Positions 18,503-27,109 are shown, numbered from the stretch's first letter. The stretch: 37,765 nucleotides of DNA from Acidimicrobiaceae bacterium (GCA_002729125.1 PBTQ01000087.1:1-37765), one strand, 5' to 3'. Notes: generated by a model not told the origin, from the letters alone. Translations and numbers: made by a program.

Positions 18503-20224
18503 ATGGCTGAGCACGATCTGGTGGTTCGCGGCGGCACCGTCATCGATGGAACCGGCGCGCCTCGCCGCACCGCCGACGTCGCGATCTCTGATGGCGTGGT
18601 GGTCGAGGTCGGAGCAGTGGATGGGACCGGCCGGCGAGAGATTGACGCCGCCGGCGCACTCGTTGCACCGGGCTTCGTCGATGTGCACACCCACTACGAC
18701 GGCCAGGCGACATGGGAGGCCACGATGCAGCCGTCGTCGTGGCATGGCGTCACCACGGTGGTGTTCGGCAACTGTGGCGTTGGGTTCGCTCCGGTTTATG
18801 ACACCGACCACGAGCGTCTCGTGCAGTTGATGGAAGGCGTTGAGGACATCCCCGGCACGGCGCTTCACGAGGGCCTGTCGTGGAACTGGAACTCGCTGCC
18901 GGAGTATCTCGCTGCGCTCGAGGGCGCGAAGGACATGGACATCGCCGCGCAGGTGCCTCATGCGGCGCTGCGCTTGCATGTGATGGGCGAGCGAGGTGCC
19001 AAGGGTGAGGACGCCACACTGTCTGACATTGCTGAGATGGGGCGACTCGCCGCCGAAGGCGTGACCGCCGGCTTCCTCGGTTTCACCACCAGTCGCACAC
19101 AGAATCACAAGACCTCACTCGGCGAGCCGACCCCGACCCTCACGGCTGCACGAGAGGAACTCGTGGGGATCGCCGAGGCGATCGGCACGACCGGCACCGG
19201 CGTGTTGCAACTGGTGAGTGACTTCACCGACATCGACGGTGAGTTTGCGATCGTGCGGGCGATGACCAAGTCATCGGGTCGGCCGATCAGTTTCACGCTC
19301 GTCGAGTCACCCCGTGGCTACGAGTACCACCGGGCGATCCTCGACCACATCGAGACCGCCCGAGCCGATGGCCTCACCGTGACCGGTCAGACGGCCGTGC
19401 GTCCGATCGGTGTGCTCCTCGGCTTCGAGTGCACGCTCAATCCGTTTCTCGCCAACCCGGTGTACCGCGAAGTGGCCGGACTCCCGACGACGGAACGCAC
19501 CGCCGTCCTGCACGACCCGGTGTTTCGCGAGCGACTCCTCGCTGCGGCCGGCGGGAAGGAGATGCAGGCTGTCGGCGGTCGCCTGATCGAGAAGTTCGAC
19601 ATCATGTTCGCCCTTGGCGAGTCGCCGAACTATGAGCCAAACCCGGCGAATTCGATGGCGGGGATCGCTGCTCGGGAAGGGCGTTTGCCGGCCGAGGTGG
19701 CGCTCGATGCGCTTCTCGAGAACGACGGCACCGCGATGGTGTGGGTGCCGTTCTCGAACTTCGGCCAGGGCAACCTTGACGGCACCCACGAACTGCTCTC
19801 GCATCCGTACACCGTCCCGGCGCTCTCCGACGGCGGCGCCCATGTCGGCACCATCTGCGACGGTTCGTTCCCGACGACCCTGTTGCAGCACTGGGGCCGA
19901 GATCGAGACGGTGCTCGTCTCGATGTCGAGTTCTTGATCCAGCGTCAGGCGCGTGACACCGCTCGTCTCGTCGGACTTTACGACCGTGGCGTGTTGGCCC
20001 CCGGCTACCGCGCCGATCTCAACGTCATCGACTTCGACCGACTGCGGGTGCATCAACCCGAACTGCTCTACGACTTGCCGGCCGGTGGCCGCCGGGTTGT
20101 GCAGCGCGCTGATGGTTACCGTCACACGATCGTTGCCGGTGTCGAGACCTACACCGAGGGTGAGGCGACAGGGGAACTCCCCGGGCAACTCGTTCGCGGT
20201 GCCCAGCGTGGGCCGACGGCCTGA
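18503..20224 (+). CDS. D-aminoacylase-like amidohydrolase (N-acyl-D-amino-acid deacylase family)
   Basis: A 573-residue metal-dependent amidohydrolase. The N-terminal strand LVVRGGTVIDGTGAP and the metal motif GFVDVHTHYDGQATWE (about 55-70) are typical, as is GVTTVVFGNCGVGFAPV with a Cys used as metal ligand in D-aminoacylases. The late Asp motif ALSDGGAHVG and the C-terminal barrel-flanking segment GVLAPGYRADLNVIDFDRL complete the fold. Substrate unknown; in environmental Actinobacteria such genes often sit in catabolic clusters. The TauD gene follows after 16 nt and is likely co-transcribed. Confidence 0.88.
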   Translation: MAEHDLVVRGGTVIDGTGAPRRTADVAISDGVVVEVGAVDGTGRREIDAAGALVAPGFVDVHTHYDGQATWEATMQPSSWHGVTTVVFGNCGVGFAPVYDTDHERLVQLMEGVEDIPGTALHEGLSWNWNSLPEYLAALEGAKDMDIAAQVPHAALRLHVMGERGAKGEDATLSDIAEMGRLAAEGVTAGFLGFTTSRTQNHKTSLGEPTPTLTAAREELVGIAEAIGTTGTGVLQLVSDFTDIDGEFAIVRAMTKSSGRPISFTLVESPRGYEYHRAILDHIETARADGLTVTGQTAVRPIGVLLGFECTLNPFLANPVYREVAGLPTTERTAVLHDPVFRERLLAAAGGKEMQAVGGRLIEKFDIMFALGESPNYEPNPANSMAGIAAREGRLPAEVALDALLENDGTAMVWVPFSNFGQGNLDGTHELLSHPYTVPALSDGGAHVGTICDGSFPTTLLQHWGRDRDGARLDVEFLIQRQARDTARLVGLYDRGVLAPGYRADLNVIDFDRLRVHQPELLYDLPAGGRRVVQRADGYRHTIVAGVETYTEGEATGELPGQLVRGAQRGPTA

Positions 20225-20240
20225 TCCGAGGAAGAACACC

Positions 20241-21275
20241 ATGGCAATGGCACTCAGCGCTGACGAGGTCCAGCCGCTCGAACGTGGCGCTGAATGGCGA
20301 GCGGCCGATGTCGCCGATCCTGAAGCCTGGACCTATCGCCTCACCGCCGACGAGATCACCGAGCTCGAAGCGGCGTTGGCCCACGCTCGCGCCCACGTCG
20401 ACGACGTGCTCGACGTCACCAAAGCGCTTTTCCCGCTCGACACGCTTGTGCCGGTGCTCGCAGAGATCGCCGAGCAATTGATCAACGGCCGCGGTTTCCA
20501 GCGGATCTCGGGCCTTCCCGTCGGTCGGCTCGGTGCCGACGATGCGTCGTGGATCTACTGGGGCGTTGGTATGCACCTCGGTGTGCCGTGGGCACAGAAT
20601 GCCAAAGGCCATCTGCTCGGCGATGTGAAGGATCAAGGAAAGGTGCGCGACGACCCCACCGCACGCGGTAACGAGATCGGCGGGAGTGCGCTCGGGTTCC
20701 ATTCCGACGGCTCGGATCTGGTGGGGCTGCTGTGTCTCGACCCGGGCGTGTCGGGGGGCGAGAGCCTGATCTCGAACGCCCTGCTGTGTCACAACCTGTT
20801 GGCGAAATCTGATCCCGAACTCGCAGGCGCCCTCTACGAGGGGCTGCCCTATGACTTCCGGGGGGAGCAGGCCAAAGACGGCAAGCCCTATTATCACGTG
20901 CCTGCGTTCAGTCGGCAGGGCGGTCGCCTGTTCGTTCGCTACATCCCGCAATTCATCCTGGCGTCGCAGCGCCACGAGTCTGCGCCCCGCCTCACCGCCA
21001 CGCAGAAGGCGGCGATAAAGGCCTACTCGGCGCTGGTCGATGATCCCGACCATTGGGTCGAGATGACCTTCGAAGCGGGCGACATGCAGTTCGTGAACAA
21101 CTACCACGTGCTGCATGGACGTCGGGAGTACGCCGACGACACGGAATCCGGTCAAGTCCGTTGGCTCAAACGGCTGTGGCTCGCAACCGAGATCCTTGGT
21201 CCCGAGGACCGACCGGACCGGTTCCAAACTCCCGGGGCAACGGCGCACTGGTCGGCCAAGCGCACCAAGGCATGA
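20241..21275 (+). CDS. TauD/TfdA-family Fe(II)/2-oxoglutarate dioxygenase
   Basis: A 344-residue non-heme iron dioxygenase. Metal ligands: His and Asp in GFHSDGSDLVGLL and the distal His in NNYHVLHGRREY; the 2-oxoglutarate-binding Arg follows in RWLKRLWLA. The start is ATG 20241 (MAMALSADE), preceded by GAGGAAG (20228-20234). An upstream open frame overlapping the amidohydrolase is a shadow. Likely role is oxidative cleavage or hydroxylation of a small substrate; the pairing with the D-aminoacylase-like enzyme suggests the two act on one compound, which is inference. Confidence 0.9.
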   Translation: MAMALSADEVQPLERGAEWRAADVADPEAWTYRLTADEITELEAALAHARAHVDDVLDVTKALFPLDTLVPVLAEIAEQLINGRGFQRISGLPVGRLGADDASWIYWGVGMHLGVPWAQNAKGHLLGDVKDQGKVRDDPTARGNEIGGSALGFHSDGSDLVGLLCLDPGVSGGESLISNALLCHNLLAKSDPELAGALYEGLPYDFRGEQAKDGKPYYHVPAFSRQGGRLFVRYIPQFILASQRHESAPRLTATQKAAIKAYSALVDDPDHWVEMTFEAGDMQFVNNYHVLHGRREYADDTESGQVRWLKRLWLATEILGPEDRPDRFQTPGATAHWSAKRTKA

Positions 21276-21301
21276 CCCCACTAACCGCTCCGTCTGCGGG
21301 G

Positions 21302-21307
21302 TAGTCT
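21302..21307 (+). promoter_or_regulatory. -10 box (TAGTCT) for a leaderless transcript
   Basis: TAGTCT ends 8 nt before ATG 21316 of the glutathione peroxidase gene, predicting a transcript that starts at or next to the start codon. Confidence 0.45.
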
Positions 21308-21315
21308 TCAGCCCC

Positions 21316-21792
21316 ATGAGCGGATTCCACAACTTCACCGTGGCGTCGCTTGAGGGTGAGCAGGTGTCCTTTTCGGACTTCGCCGATCAGGCCTGCCTCA
21401 TCGTCAACGTCGCCTCCTCTTGAGGCATCACGCCTCAGTACGCAGGTCTGCGTGCGCTTCATCATGACGACAACGGGGTCCGTGTCCTCGGCTTCCCGTG
21501 CAATCAATTCGGCCAGCAGGAGCCCGGCTCCGCCGAAGAAATCCGTGCTTTCATCACCGACAACTACGACATCGATTTCCCGGTGTTCGCCAAGGTCGAC
21601 GTGAACGGCGACGACGCTGCCGAGCTGTATCAGTGGCTCAAATCCGAGCAGCCCGGCGAGGGCGAGAGCTCCGATATCACCTGGAACTTCGAGAAGTTCC
21701 TCGTGAATGCCGCCGGCGACGTGGTAGCTCGATTCTCCCCTGGCGTCGCTCCCGAAGCGATCGCCGAACAGTTGGGCGAGTTGCTGGGTTAG
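21316..21792 (+). CDS. Selenocysteine-containing glutathione peroxidase (TGA at 21421 read as Sec)
   Basis: The frame from ATG 21316 to TAG 21792 encodes 158 residues if TGA 21421-21423 is read as selenocysteine 36. It aligns end to end with glutathione peroxidases: FTVASLEGE, VNVASS-Sec-GITPQY (family NVASxC/UG), FPCNQFGQQEPG, and the catalytic Trp-Asn pair in TWNFEKF (W123, N124). The TGA lies exactly at the peroxidatic residue and coding continues without any other break. A SECIS-like hairpin follows. Reduces peroxides with glutathione or thioredoxin. Automatic annotation would split or truncate it. Leaderless promoter upstream, rho-independent terminator downstream. Confidence 0.92.
21421..21457 (+). 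promoter_or_regulatory. Bacterial SECIS element
   Basis: Directly after the Sec TGA. Stem ACGCA (21440-21444) and TGCGT (21449-21453) enclose apical loop GGTC (21445-21448); a T.G wobble and a G-C pair extend it to 7 bp. The 10-mer GCAGGTCTGC is the same as the tip of the E. coli fdhF SECIS, as I recall that sequence, and in the same codon phase (Ala-Gly-Leu). There are 21 nt between TGA and the loop. SelB would bind here. Confidence 0.85.
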
Positions 21793-21815
21793 CCGCCGTC
21801 GGCATCCCATCGTGA

Positions 21816-21852
21816 GACGAGCCGACCCTGCGGGGCCGGCTTGTCTGCTTTT
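21816..21852 (+). terminator. Rho-independent terminator after the glutathione peroxidase
   Basis: GACGAGCCGACCC (21816-21828) can pair with GGGGCCGGCTTGTC (21832-21845) around a short TGC loop, with one mismatch and a wobble, followed by TGCTTTT. It closes the selenoprotein transcript. Confidence 0.65.
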
Positions 21853-21874
21853 CGTTCCGATCCGGTGAGTCTCG

Positions 21875-21880
21875 TAGGGT
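21875..21880 (+). promoter_or_regulatory. -10 box (TAGGGT) for a leaderless transcript
   Basis: TAGGGT ends exactly 6 nt before ATG 21887 of the P450 gene, the ideal distance for transcription to begin on the A of the start codon. Confidence 0.6.
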
Positions 21881-21886
21881 CGGGAG

Positions 21887-23074
21887 ATGGGGGACATCAC
21901 GTTCGCGTTGCGTGGTGGTGAGGCATGGCGTTCGCCGTGGGCCGACTACCGACGGTTGCGCGACGAGTCACCGGTGCACTTCGTCCCGGCAGCAAGCGAC
22001 AAAACCGATTTTCATGTGCTGTCGCTTTTCTCCGACGTGTTCCGCGCCGTGCGCGATACGGAGACGTTCTCGTCGGCCCAGGGCCTCACACCCAACGACG
22101 ATGCGATGACGATGTTCGACGCCGGCCAGGAACCCATCGTGATGATGGATCCACCCAACCACACGGCGATGCGACGGCTTGTTGGCAAACAGATGACACC
22201 GCGCCGTGTGAGCCATATCGAGGACGCTGTGGGGGCGTTCGTCGATGCGTGCCTTGATCGGGTGGCCGATGCGGGCGATTCGCCGGTCGACATCGTCGAA
22301 TTGCTCTTCAAGCCGTTGCCGTCGTTCGTCGTCGCTCACTACCTCGGTGTTCCGTCCGAGACGCGGGCGAACTTCGACGAGTGGACGAACGCGATCGTCG
22401 CGGCCAACGCCGAGGGCTCGTTCGAGTCGGCGATGGACGCAACGATGGCGCTGCTCGACTTTGCCGGTGAGCTGATCGAACGCAAAAAGGTCGAGCCAGG
22501 TGAGGATCTCGTGACCGACCTCGTCGAGGTCGGCGAGGACGTCGTGTCGGTCGGCTGGATCGTCGGCTTCGTGTTCACGATGGTCACTGGGGGCAACGAC
22601 ACGATGACCGGCATGCTCGGCGGTTCTACCGAACTGCTCACCGACCGGCGAGATCAGCGACGGCTGCTCCTCGATCGCCCTGAACTGCTGACCGACGCAG
22701 TCGAAGAGTTGTTGCGGCTCACCTCGCCAGTGCAGAACCTGGCCCGCACAACGACTCGCGACGTTGAGATCCGAGGTGTCACCATCCCCGCCGGGGAAAA
22801 AGTGCTGTTGCTGTACGGCTCGGCCAACCGCGACGAGCGAGCGTTCGGTGGCGACGCCGACAAGTTCGATATCCGCCGCGACATCGACAAGATGTTGAGC
22901 CTCGGATACGGCGCCCACCACTGTCTCGGAGCATCGGCAGCTCGCCTGCAGGCACGGGTTGCCCTCGGCCGATTGCTTGAACGCTTTCCCGACTTTGAGG
23001 TCGACGCCGCTGAAGGCCGTTTCGCCCCGGGCGGCTTTGTCCGCCGCTACGAATCGCTTCCGCTCACGACATAG
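21887..23074 (+). CDS. Cytochrome P450
   Basis: A 395-residue soluble bacterial P450. The heme-thiolate motif LGYGAHHCLGASAARLQ (Cys about 346), the K-helix ExxR (EELLRLTSP) and the I-helix oxygen-activation motif VTGGNDTM (usual AGxDT; Gly-Gly-Asn here) are visible. Substrate cannot be assigned; a partner ferredoxin and reductase are not in the window. The SnoaL gene follows after 14 nt with its Shine-Dalgarno overlapping the P450 stop, so they form an operon. Start fixed by the leaderless promoter. Confidence 0.93.
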   Translation: MGDITFALRGGEAWRSPWADYRRLRDESPVHFVPAASDKTDFHVLSLFSDVFRAVRDTETFSSAQGLTPNDDAMTMFDAGQEPIVMMDPPNHTAMRRLVGKQMTPRRVSHIEDAVGAFVDACLDRVADAGDSPVDIVELLFKPLPSFVVAHYLGVPSETRANFDEWTNAIVAANAEGSFESAMDATMALLDFAGELIERKKVEPGEDLVTDLVEVGEDVVSVGWIVGFVFTMVTGGNDTMTGMLGGSTELLTDRRDQRRLLLDRPELLTDAVEELLRLTSPVQNLARTTTRDVEIRGVTIPAGEKVLLLYGSANRDERAFGGDADKFDIRRDIDKMLSLGYGAHHCLGASAARLQARVALGRLLERFPDFEVDAAEGRFAPGGFVRRYESLPLTT

Positions 23075-23088
23075 GAGACCATGGAGCC

Positions 23089-23574
23089 ATGGCTGAAAAG
23101 TTGCCCGTCACATCCGACCTGCTTGTCGAGCTCGAACTCATCAAACGTGCCAAGTACGCCTATTTGCGCATGGTCGACCAACACCGGTTCGACGACCTTC
23201 ACGAGGTCATGACCGACGACTGCACCGCTGCGTATTCCGATGGCGAGTACAGCTTCGATGACCTCGCCAGCATCACTGCGTTCCTGCACGAGAACATGGG
23301 TCGTGACCAGTTCTTGTCGAGCCATGCCTGCCATCACCCCGAGATCGACATCTACGACGACTGCACCGCCACTGGCATCTGGAAGCTCGAGGATCAGGTC
23401 ATCATCACCGATTTCGGCGTGAACCTCCGCGGTGCAGCCTTCTACGAGGACCGCTACGTCAAGACCGACCGCGGCTGGAAGATCACCCACACCGGGTACT
23501 CCCGCACGTTCGAGGAGATGCACCCGGCCACCTCGATCGAGGGCCTGCATCTCAAGATGGGCGAGTTCAGCTGA
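23089..23574 (+). CDS. SnoaL-like / NTF2-like domain protein
   Basis: A 161-residue protein of the SnoaL-like group (NTF2 fold, cone-shaped alpha+beta barrel). Typical segments: IKRAKYAYLRMVDQHRFDDL near residue 20, HACHHPEIDIYDDCTATGIWKLED in the middle, YEDRYVKTDRGWKITHTGYSRTFEE near the end. Members act as hydratases, isomerases or small ring-modifying enzymes, often beside P450s and steroid or polyketide catabolism genes. AGGAG (23073-23077) serves the ATG at 23089. Its stop overlaps the convergent azlD stop by 8 nt. Confidence 0.85.
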   Translation: MAEKLPVTSDLLVELELIKRAKYAYLRMVDQHRFDDLHEVMTDDCTAAYSDGEYSFDDLASITAFLHENMGRDQFLSSHACHHPEIDIYDDCTATGIWKLEDQVIITDFGVNLRGAAFYEDRYVKTDRGWKITHTGYSRTFEEMHPATSIEGLHLKMGEFS

Positions 23575-23881
23575 CCCAGAGGATCAGCCACAGCGCCGAC
23601 ATGCCAGCAATGAGGCTGAGTGGAACGCTCCGCGTCTTGGCGATCACGACACCGGCGAGCAACACGGCGATGATCCGCGGAATGTCGTCGCCAAACGCAA
23701 CGAACTGATCACCGCCGAGAAGTGCCGGCGCGCCAATCGCCGCGAATGCGGCCGGGGCGACGTATTTCAGTGCCCGCTCGACCTGCCCAGGAAGGGTGAC
23801 CCGGTCGCCGGCGACGATGAGCGAAGCACGTGTGGCGTAGGTGATGACACCTGCGGCGAGGATGGTCAGAAAGAGACTCAC
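23567..23881 (-). CDS. azlD: AzlD-family small subunit of branched-chain amino acid exporter
   Basis: A 104-residue membrane protein with three to four helices (LTILAAGVITYATRASLI, VAPAAFAAIGAPALL, IIAVLLAGVVIA, LSLIAGMSALWLILW). AzlD pairs with AzlC to export branched-chain amino acids and analogues. The start is GTG 23881, overlapping the azlC stop as GTGA (23878-23881), so it is translationally coupled; the longer upstream open frame is the azlC shadow. Confidence 0.88.
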   Translation of the reverse strand: MSLFLTILAAGVITYATRASLIVAGDRVTLPGQVERALKYVAPAAFAAIGAPALLGGDQFVAFGDDIPRIIAVLLAGVVIAKTRSVPLSLIAGMSALWLILWVS

Positions 23882-24591
23882 GGGGTCGTCTCCGGCGTGG
23901 CTCCAAGGCGAGCATCGGCGAGCCCACCCGCCACGACGCCCAGAACGATGGCGAGCAAAACCCCGGAACCCTGTGGCAGGTCGGCGCCGAGCACCGCCAC
24001 AACCGCGCCGACGACCGCTGCGACGATGCCGGCCCGGTTGGCGATCGAGATGATCATGAGGCCGCCGAAGAGCAGGGGGACCGCAAAGCCGAGTTGCCAC
24101 TCCGGCTCGGTGATATCGCCGACGACGACTCCCATGCCCGTAGAGGCCACCCAGACCAGCCAGACGAGTGCACCAGAGCCGAGGAAGTGCCACATGCGGG
24201 CCCGGTCATCGATGTCGTCGGGTTGGGTGATGGCGAGGGCGAAGGCCTGATCGATCAAAAGATAAGGACCGATGATCTTGAACCAGTTCGGGAAGTTGGA
24301 GAACGCCGGCCGCAGCACCGCTGAGTACATGAGATGGCGGGAATTGATGAACGCGACAGTCACGAGAACGACGGCGGCGCCAGCCGACTCGGCCAGGAGT
24401 TCGATGGCGGCCAACTGAGAGGCGCCGGCGAGAACGATCGGCGCTGACAGCCAGGCAACGAACCGGTCGAGGCCTGATTCGGCGATCACAACACCGAGAA
24501 CGAAACCGAACGGGATACCGGGCACGGCGAGCGGAAAGATGTCGCGGAAACCGGCCCAGAAGGCATGCCGGTCGAACGAAAAATCAGCCAT
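23878..24591 (-). CDS. azlC: AzlC-family large subunit of branched-chain amino acid exporter
   Basis: A 237-residue membrane protein starting at ATG 24591 (MADFSFDRHAFWAGFRD), placed by the leaderless -10 box; the frame is open upstream but reads poorly. Family motifs: VPGIPFGFVLGVVIAESGL, then GASQLAAIELLAESA and INSRHLMYSAVLRP, then LLIDQAFALA, with about seven helices. With AzlD it forms an inner-membrane exporter. It is divergent from the hot-dog gene at 24656. Confidence 0.92.
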   Translation of the reverse strand: MADFSFDRHAFWAGFRDIFPLAVPGIPFGFVLGVVIAESGLDRFVAWLSAPIVLAGASQLAAIELLAESAGAAVVLVTVAFINSRHLMYSAVLRPAFSNFPNWFKIIGPYLLIDQAFALAITQPDDIDDRARMWHFLGSGALVWLVWVASTGMGVVVGDITEPEWQLGFAVPLLFGGLMIISIANRAGIVAAVVGAVVAVLGADLPQGSGVLLAIVLGVVAGGLADARLGATPETTP

Positions 24592-24598
24592 CGCCGGG

Positions 24599-24604
24599 AC
24601 CCTA
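24599..24604 (-). promoter_or_regulatory. -10 box (TAGGGT, minus strand) for azlCD
   Basis: Reads TAGGGT on the minus strand and ends 7 nt before the azlC ATG at 24591; a leaderless transcript is predicted. Confidence 0.55.
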
Positions 24605-24655
24605 CGAGGGTGGGAGCCGGATGCGTCGGCGTCTCGGATCGGCGATGATCTTGCC

Positions 24656-25357
24656 ATGGAGACGTTTTCTCGCTGGTCAATCGCGGCGGTCAACCTTCCC
24701 GAGCATGCCGACAACCCGGTGCACACGGTCGAGGGTGGCCTCACCGCCGGTTACGACGGTGCCGTTGTCGCCGGCACCACGGTGTTCGCGTATCTCACCC
24801 GCCCGGTCGCAGCAGCGTGGGGCCGAGCGTGGGTCGTCGGCGGTGGCTACGAGGTCTGGTTCCGTGGTCCCGTGCTGGCCGACGAGCGAGTCGTGGTGAC
24901 CGGTAGGCCCGACGAGGTCGTGGCGGCGGTCGGTGATCGCGTGTGCGCCAGGCTGGTGCCCGAGCGCGGAGCTGAGACACCGTCGGAGGCGATCGGGAAG
25001 CGGCTTGAGCCGCTTGTCGTCGAACTCGACGATCGCTGGGTCGGCTACGCCGCTCGCGCCGGCGAGGATCTCGAGCTTTACGCCGAGCAACAGTTGGTCC
25101 ACCCGGTGGTGTGGCCGTCACTCGCGAATCGGGTGTTCGCCACCCAACTCGTCGACGGCGCGTGGGTGCACACACGCAGCCGCGTTCGGCATCTCGGTGT
25201 CGCCGCTCCAGGTGACGCTGTGGTGATTGAATCGTTGGAGGTCGACCGTTTCTCGACTCGTGCCGGCGAACGAGCCGTCGTCGACCTTCGCATGACCGTC
25301 GATGGTAGGCCCGTTTGCGCAGTCGAGCACGAAGCGATCGTCCGACTCGCCCACTGA
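24656..25357 (+). CDS. MaoC-like / double hot-dog fold protein
   Basis: A 233-residue protein that looks like two hot-dog halves. First half: [35 protein letters not shown] and [22 protein letters not shown]; second half: [40 protein letters not shown]....[11 protein letters not shown]. The pattern fits MaoC-like enoyl-CoA hydratases or acyl-CoA thioesterases, but the hydratase Asp/His dyad is not clearly placed, so activity is uncertain. Start ATG 24656 (METFSRWS) is preferred over an upstream frame that lies antisense to azlC. Confidence 0.65.
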   Translation: METFSRWSIAAVNLPEHADNPVHTVEGGLTAGYDGAVVAGTTVFAYLTRPVAAAWGRAWVVGGGYEVWFRGPVLADERVVVTGRPDEVVAAVGDRVCARLVPERGAETPSEAIGKRLEPLVVELDDRWVGYAARAGEDLELYAEQQLVHPVVWPSLANRVFATQLVDGAWVHTRSRVRHLGVAAPGDAVVIESLEVDRFSTRAGERAVVDLRMTVDGRPVCAVEHEAIVRLAH

Positions 25358-25368
25358 CCGGTGGGTGA

Positions 25369-25555
25369 TCAGCCGTTCATTGAACGGATGAGTCCGATGT
25401 GTGGTGCCACGTCGCCGTCGACCAGGGTGTTCGATGCCGAGATCGGCCAGATACGTCAGCTTGGAACGCATGCCGTTGATGTCGCCAGTGCCGTCTCCGT
25501 TGCTGTCGGCGAAGGAGCGGATGTACGCCTGGTAGATCGTGCCGGTGCGCCACCA
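25369..25555 (-). pseudogene. Gene debris: GH13 alpha-glucosidase N-terminus and an unrelated tail
   Basis: On the minus strand 25555 down to 25430 encode 42 residues beginning WWRTGTIYQ, then [13 protein letters not shown] and ending YLADLGIE. This is the start of a GH13 alpha-amylase/alpha-glucosidase catalytic barrel (Y.I..RSF.DSNGDG.GD, YL..LG). After that the frame loses all resemblance: the expected next strand is missing. In the neighbouring frame 25455 down to 25369 read [17 protein letters not shown]...MNG then TGA, which resembles the TL.VDGG.. tail of short-chain dehydrogenases, though this part is weak. No start codon is seen before WWR. A deletion relic. Confidence 0.7.
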
Positions 25556-25608
25556 GTCGAGTGTGCTTACGCGAGGTCGTTGCCTTGGTTGTGGACCGAC
25601 CCGTCGGG

Positions 25609-26376
25609 TCAGTCCTTCTTGGGCCCACCGTTCGTGCCGGGCCAGCGACTTCCGCCGATGACATCGGCGTGGGGCCAGAAGCTATCGGCATCGAGTGGCC
25701 CGGCGTTGGTGATCTCACGAGACTTCATCTGGTGGGTGACGAGCATGGCGGAGGCATCGCCCACAATCGGCAGGTAGCGGGCCACCGGATCCCACGGCGA
25801 ATCCTTCAGCGTGAGTTCGCCCTCGACGGTTTCGACATGGATTGGCTCCATGGTGGTGGCGACGTCGACGACAACCGGACCGAAGTCGAATCCCTCACCA
25901 CCGCCGATCTCTCGGGCGTATTTTGTCCACCACTCGTGCTCGGTGTACTCCGGTGACGGCTGGCCCTCGCCGGTGACCTGACCTTCGAACTCGACGAAGG
26001 TATAGCCCTGGTGGGTGGCCCGAGCACCGACGAGTGTGCCGAGCCGGAAGTAGTCGACGTGGCATAGGAACTTGGGCTGACCGTTGCGCTCGGCGCTGAT
26101 GTGGACCGCCGCCTCCTGGTCGATACCCATGCCGAGGTTGTACTGACCTTCTACGCCTTGCCAGATCGCTGGAACCTTGATCGACACGCCGTATTCGGGT
26201 TCGGAGTTGATCGGGACGCAGTAGATCCCGATTTGCACCGTGTCGTCACCGGTCGGTTCGAGTCCGGGTGGGAGCAGGTTGGCGATTCGACCTGGTTCGG
26301 TCGGGTAGGCGATGACGAGCTTGGGCCAGCCGGCGATCTCTCCGCGGCGGGCCTGTGGTGCGGTGCTTTCGGTCAT
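25609..26376 (-). CDS. Acetoacetate decarboxylase-family protein
   Basis: A 255-residue member of the acetoacetate decarboxylase superfamily. Family features: [22 protein letters not shown] at the N-terminus, then the Schiff-base region [18 protein letters not shown], whose Lys matches the catalytic Lys of true decarboxylases (E...PK), and C-terminal segment [11 protein letters not shown]. The family also contains enzymes with other substrates, so acetoacetate is not proven. With the ligase at 15.7 kb it could form a ketone-body route. A TetR gene lies upstream on the same strand, 41 nt away. Confidence 0.82.
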   Translation of the reverse strand: MTESTAPQARRGEIAGWPKLVIAYPTEPGRIANLLPPGLEPTGDDTVQIGIYCVPINSEPEYGVSIKVPAIWQGVEGQYNLGMGIDQEAAVHISAERNGQPKFLCHVDYFRLGTLVGARATHQGYTFVEFEGQVTGEGQPSPEYTEHEWWTKYAREIGGGEGFDFGPVVVDVATTMEPIHVETVEGELTLKDSPWDPVARYLPIVGDASAMLVTHQMKSREITNAGPLDADSFWPHADVIGGSRWPGTNGGPKKD

Positions 26377-26417
26377 GGTGTGGATGCTTCCATGTTGTGG
26401 CGAGGGTGACGAAAACG

Positions 26418-27059
26418 TCAGTCGGGGATGTGGACAGCGACGACAGCGTCGAGGGTGGTGGTGAAGACGGCCTCGTGGTCGGTCGGGAGTGACAGGGCGT
26501 CGATTGTTTCGTCGGAGATACCGCCGCTCGTGGTATTCCAGAGTGCGGCTGATCGGAGTTCTGCAGGTGACGATGATTCGTCTCGCAGGGCGCCCACGAG
26601 GAAGCCACCGACGGTGGACAGAATCGAACGCAGAGCAAGGACGGCGTCGTCGCCTCGAAGGCCTGCGGTTTCGATCTCGTGGACGAGTGCGAGTTCGAGA
26701 TTGTGTTCGAGCAGCGGTGTGGTGCCGGTCTGGTGGGCGAGCGAGGTGATGGCTCGGTTTTCGAGAGCGCTGTCCCAGATGTGGCGGGCGGCGGCGGTGA
26801 CCCGCTCGCGTGGCATGGTGCCGGTGATCGCCCGGTCGGCGAGACGGGTTGCGGAGGTGCGGATGATTTCCGTGATCAACGCGTCACGGCTCCCGACGTG
26901 CCAGTAGACGGTGTTGGTGGTGACGTCGAGTTCGGCGGCGAGTCGACGCATCGTGAGTGCTCCCGGCCCTTCGTTCTCGACGAGGGCAAGGGCGGTGGCG
27001 ACCATGTCGGCCCGGTCGAGGCCGGTCCGTCGACCGGTGTTGGTCGTGGTGTCGGTCAT
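26418..27059 (-). CDS. TetR-family transcriptional regulator
   Basis: A 213-residue repressor. N-terminal helix-turn-helix: RADMVATALALVENEGPGALTMRRLAAELDV with recognition helix TTNTVYWHVGSRDALITEII (split here at the motif boundary), then a ligand-binding helical domain containing TetR_C-type features (LAHQTGTTPLLEHN). It is divergent from the amidohydrolase at 27182 and precedes the decarboxylase-like gene, so it probably controls both. Ligand unknown. Confidence 0.9.
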   Translation of the reverse strand: MTDTTTNTGRRTGLDRADMVATALALVENEGPGALTMRRLAAELDVTTNTVYWHVGSRDALITEIIRTSATRLADRAITGTMPRERVTAAARHIWDSALENRAITSLAHQTGTTPLLEHNLELALVHEIETAGLRGDDAVLALRSILSTVGGFLVGALRDESSSPAELRSAALWNTTSGGISDETIDALSLPTDHEAVFTTTLDAVVAVHIPD

Positions 27060-27109
27060 CGGACGTCGTGCCGATTCCGGTCGTGGCCCCGCCTTGCGTG
27101 GAGTTCGTC

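Noticed and set aside
21316-21792. Glutathione peroxidase as a nonsense pseudogene
   Set aside because: The TGA is exactly at the catalytic Cys/Sec position and is followed by a SECIS hairpin; random mutation would not place both.
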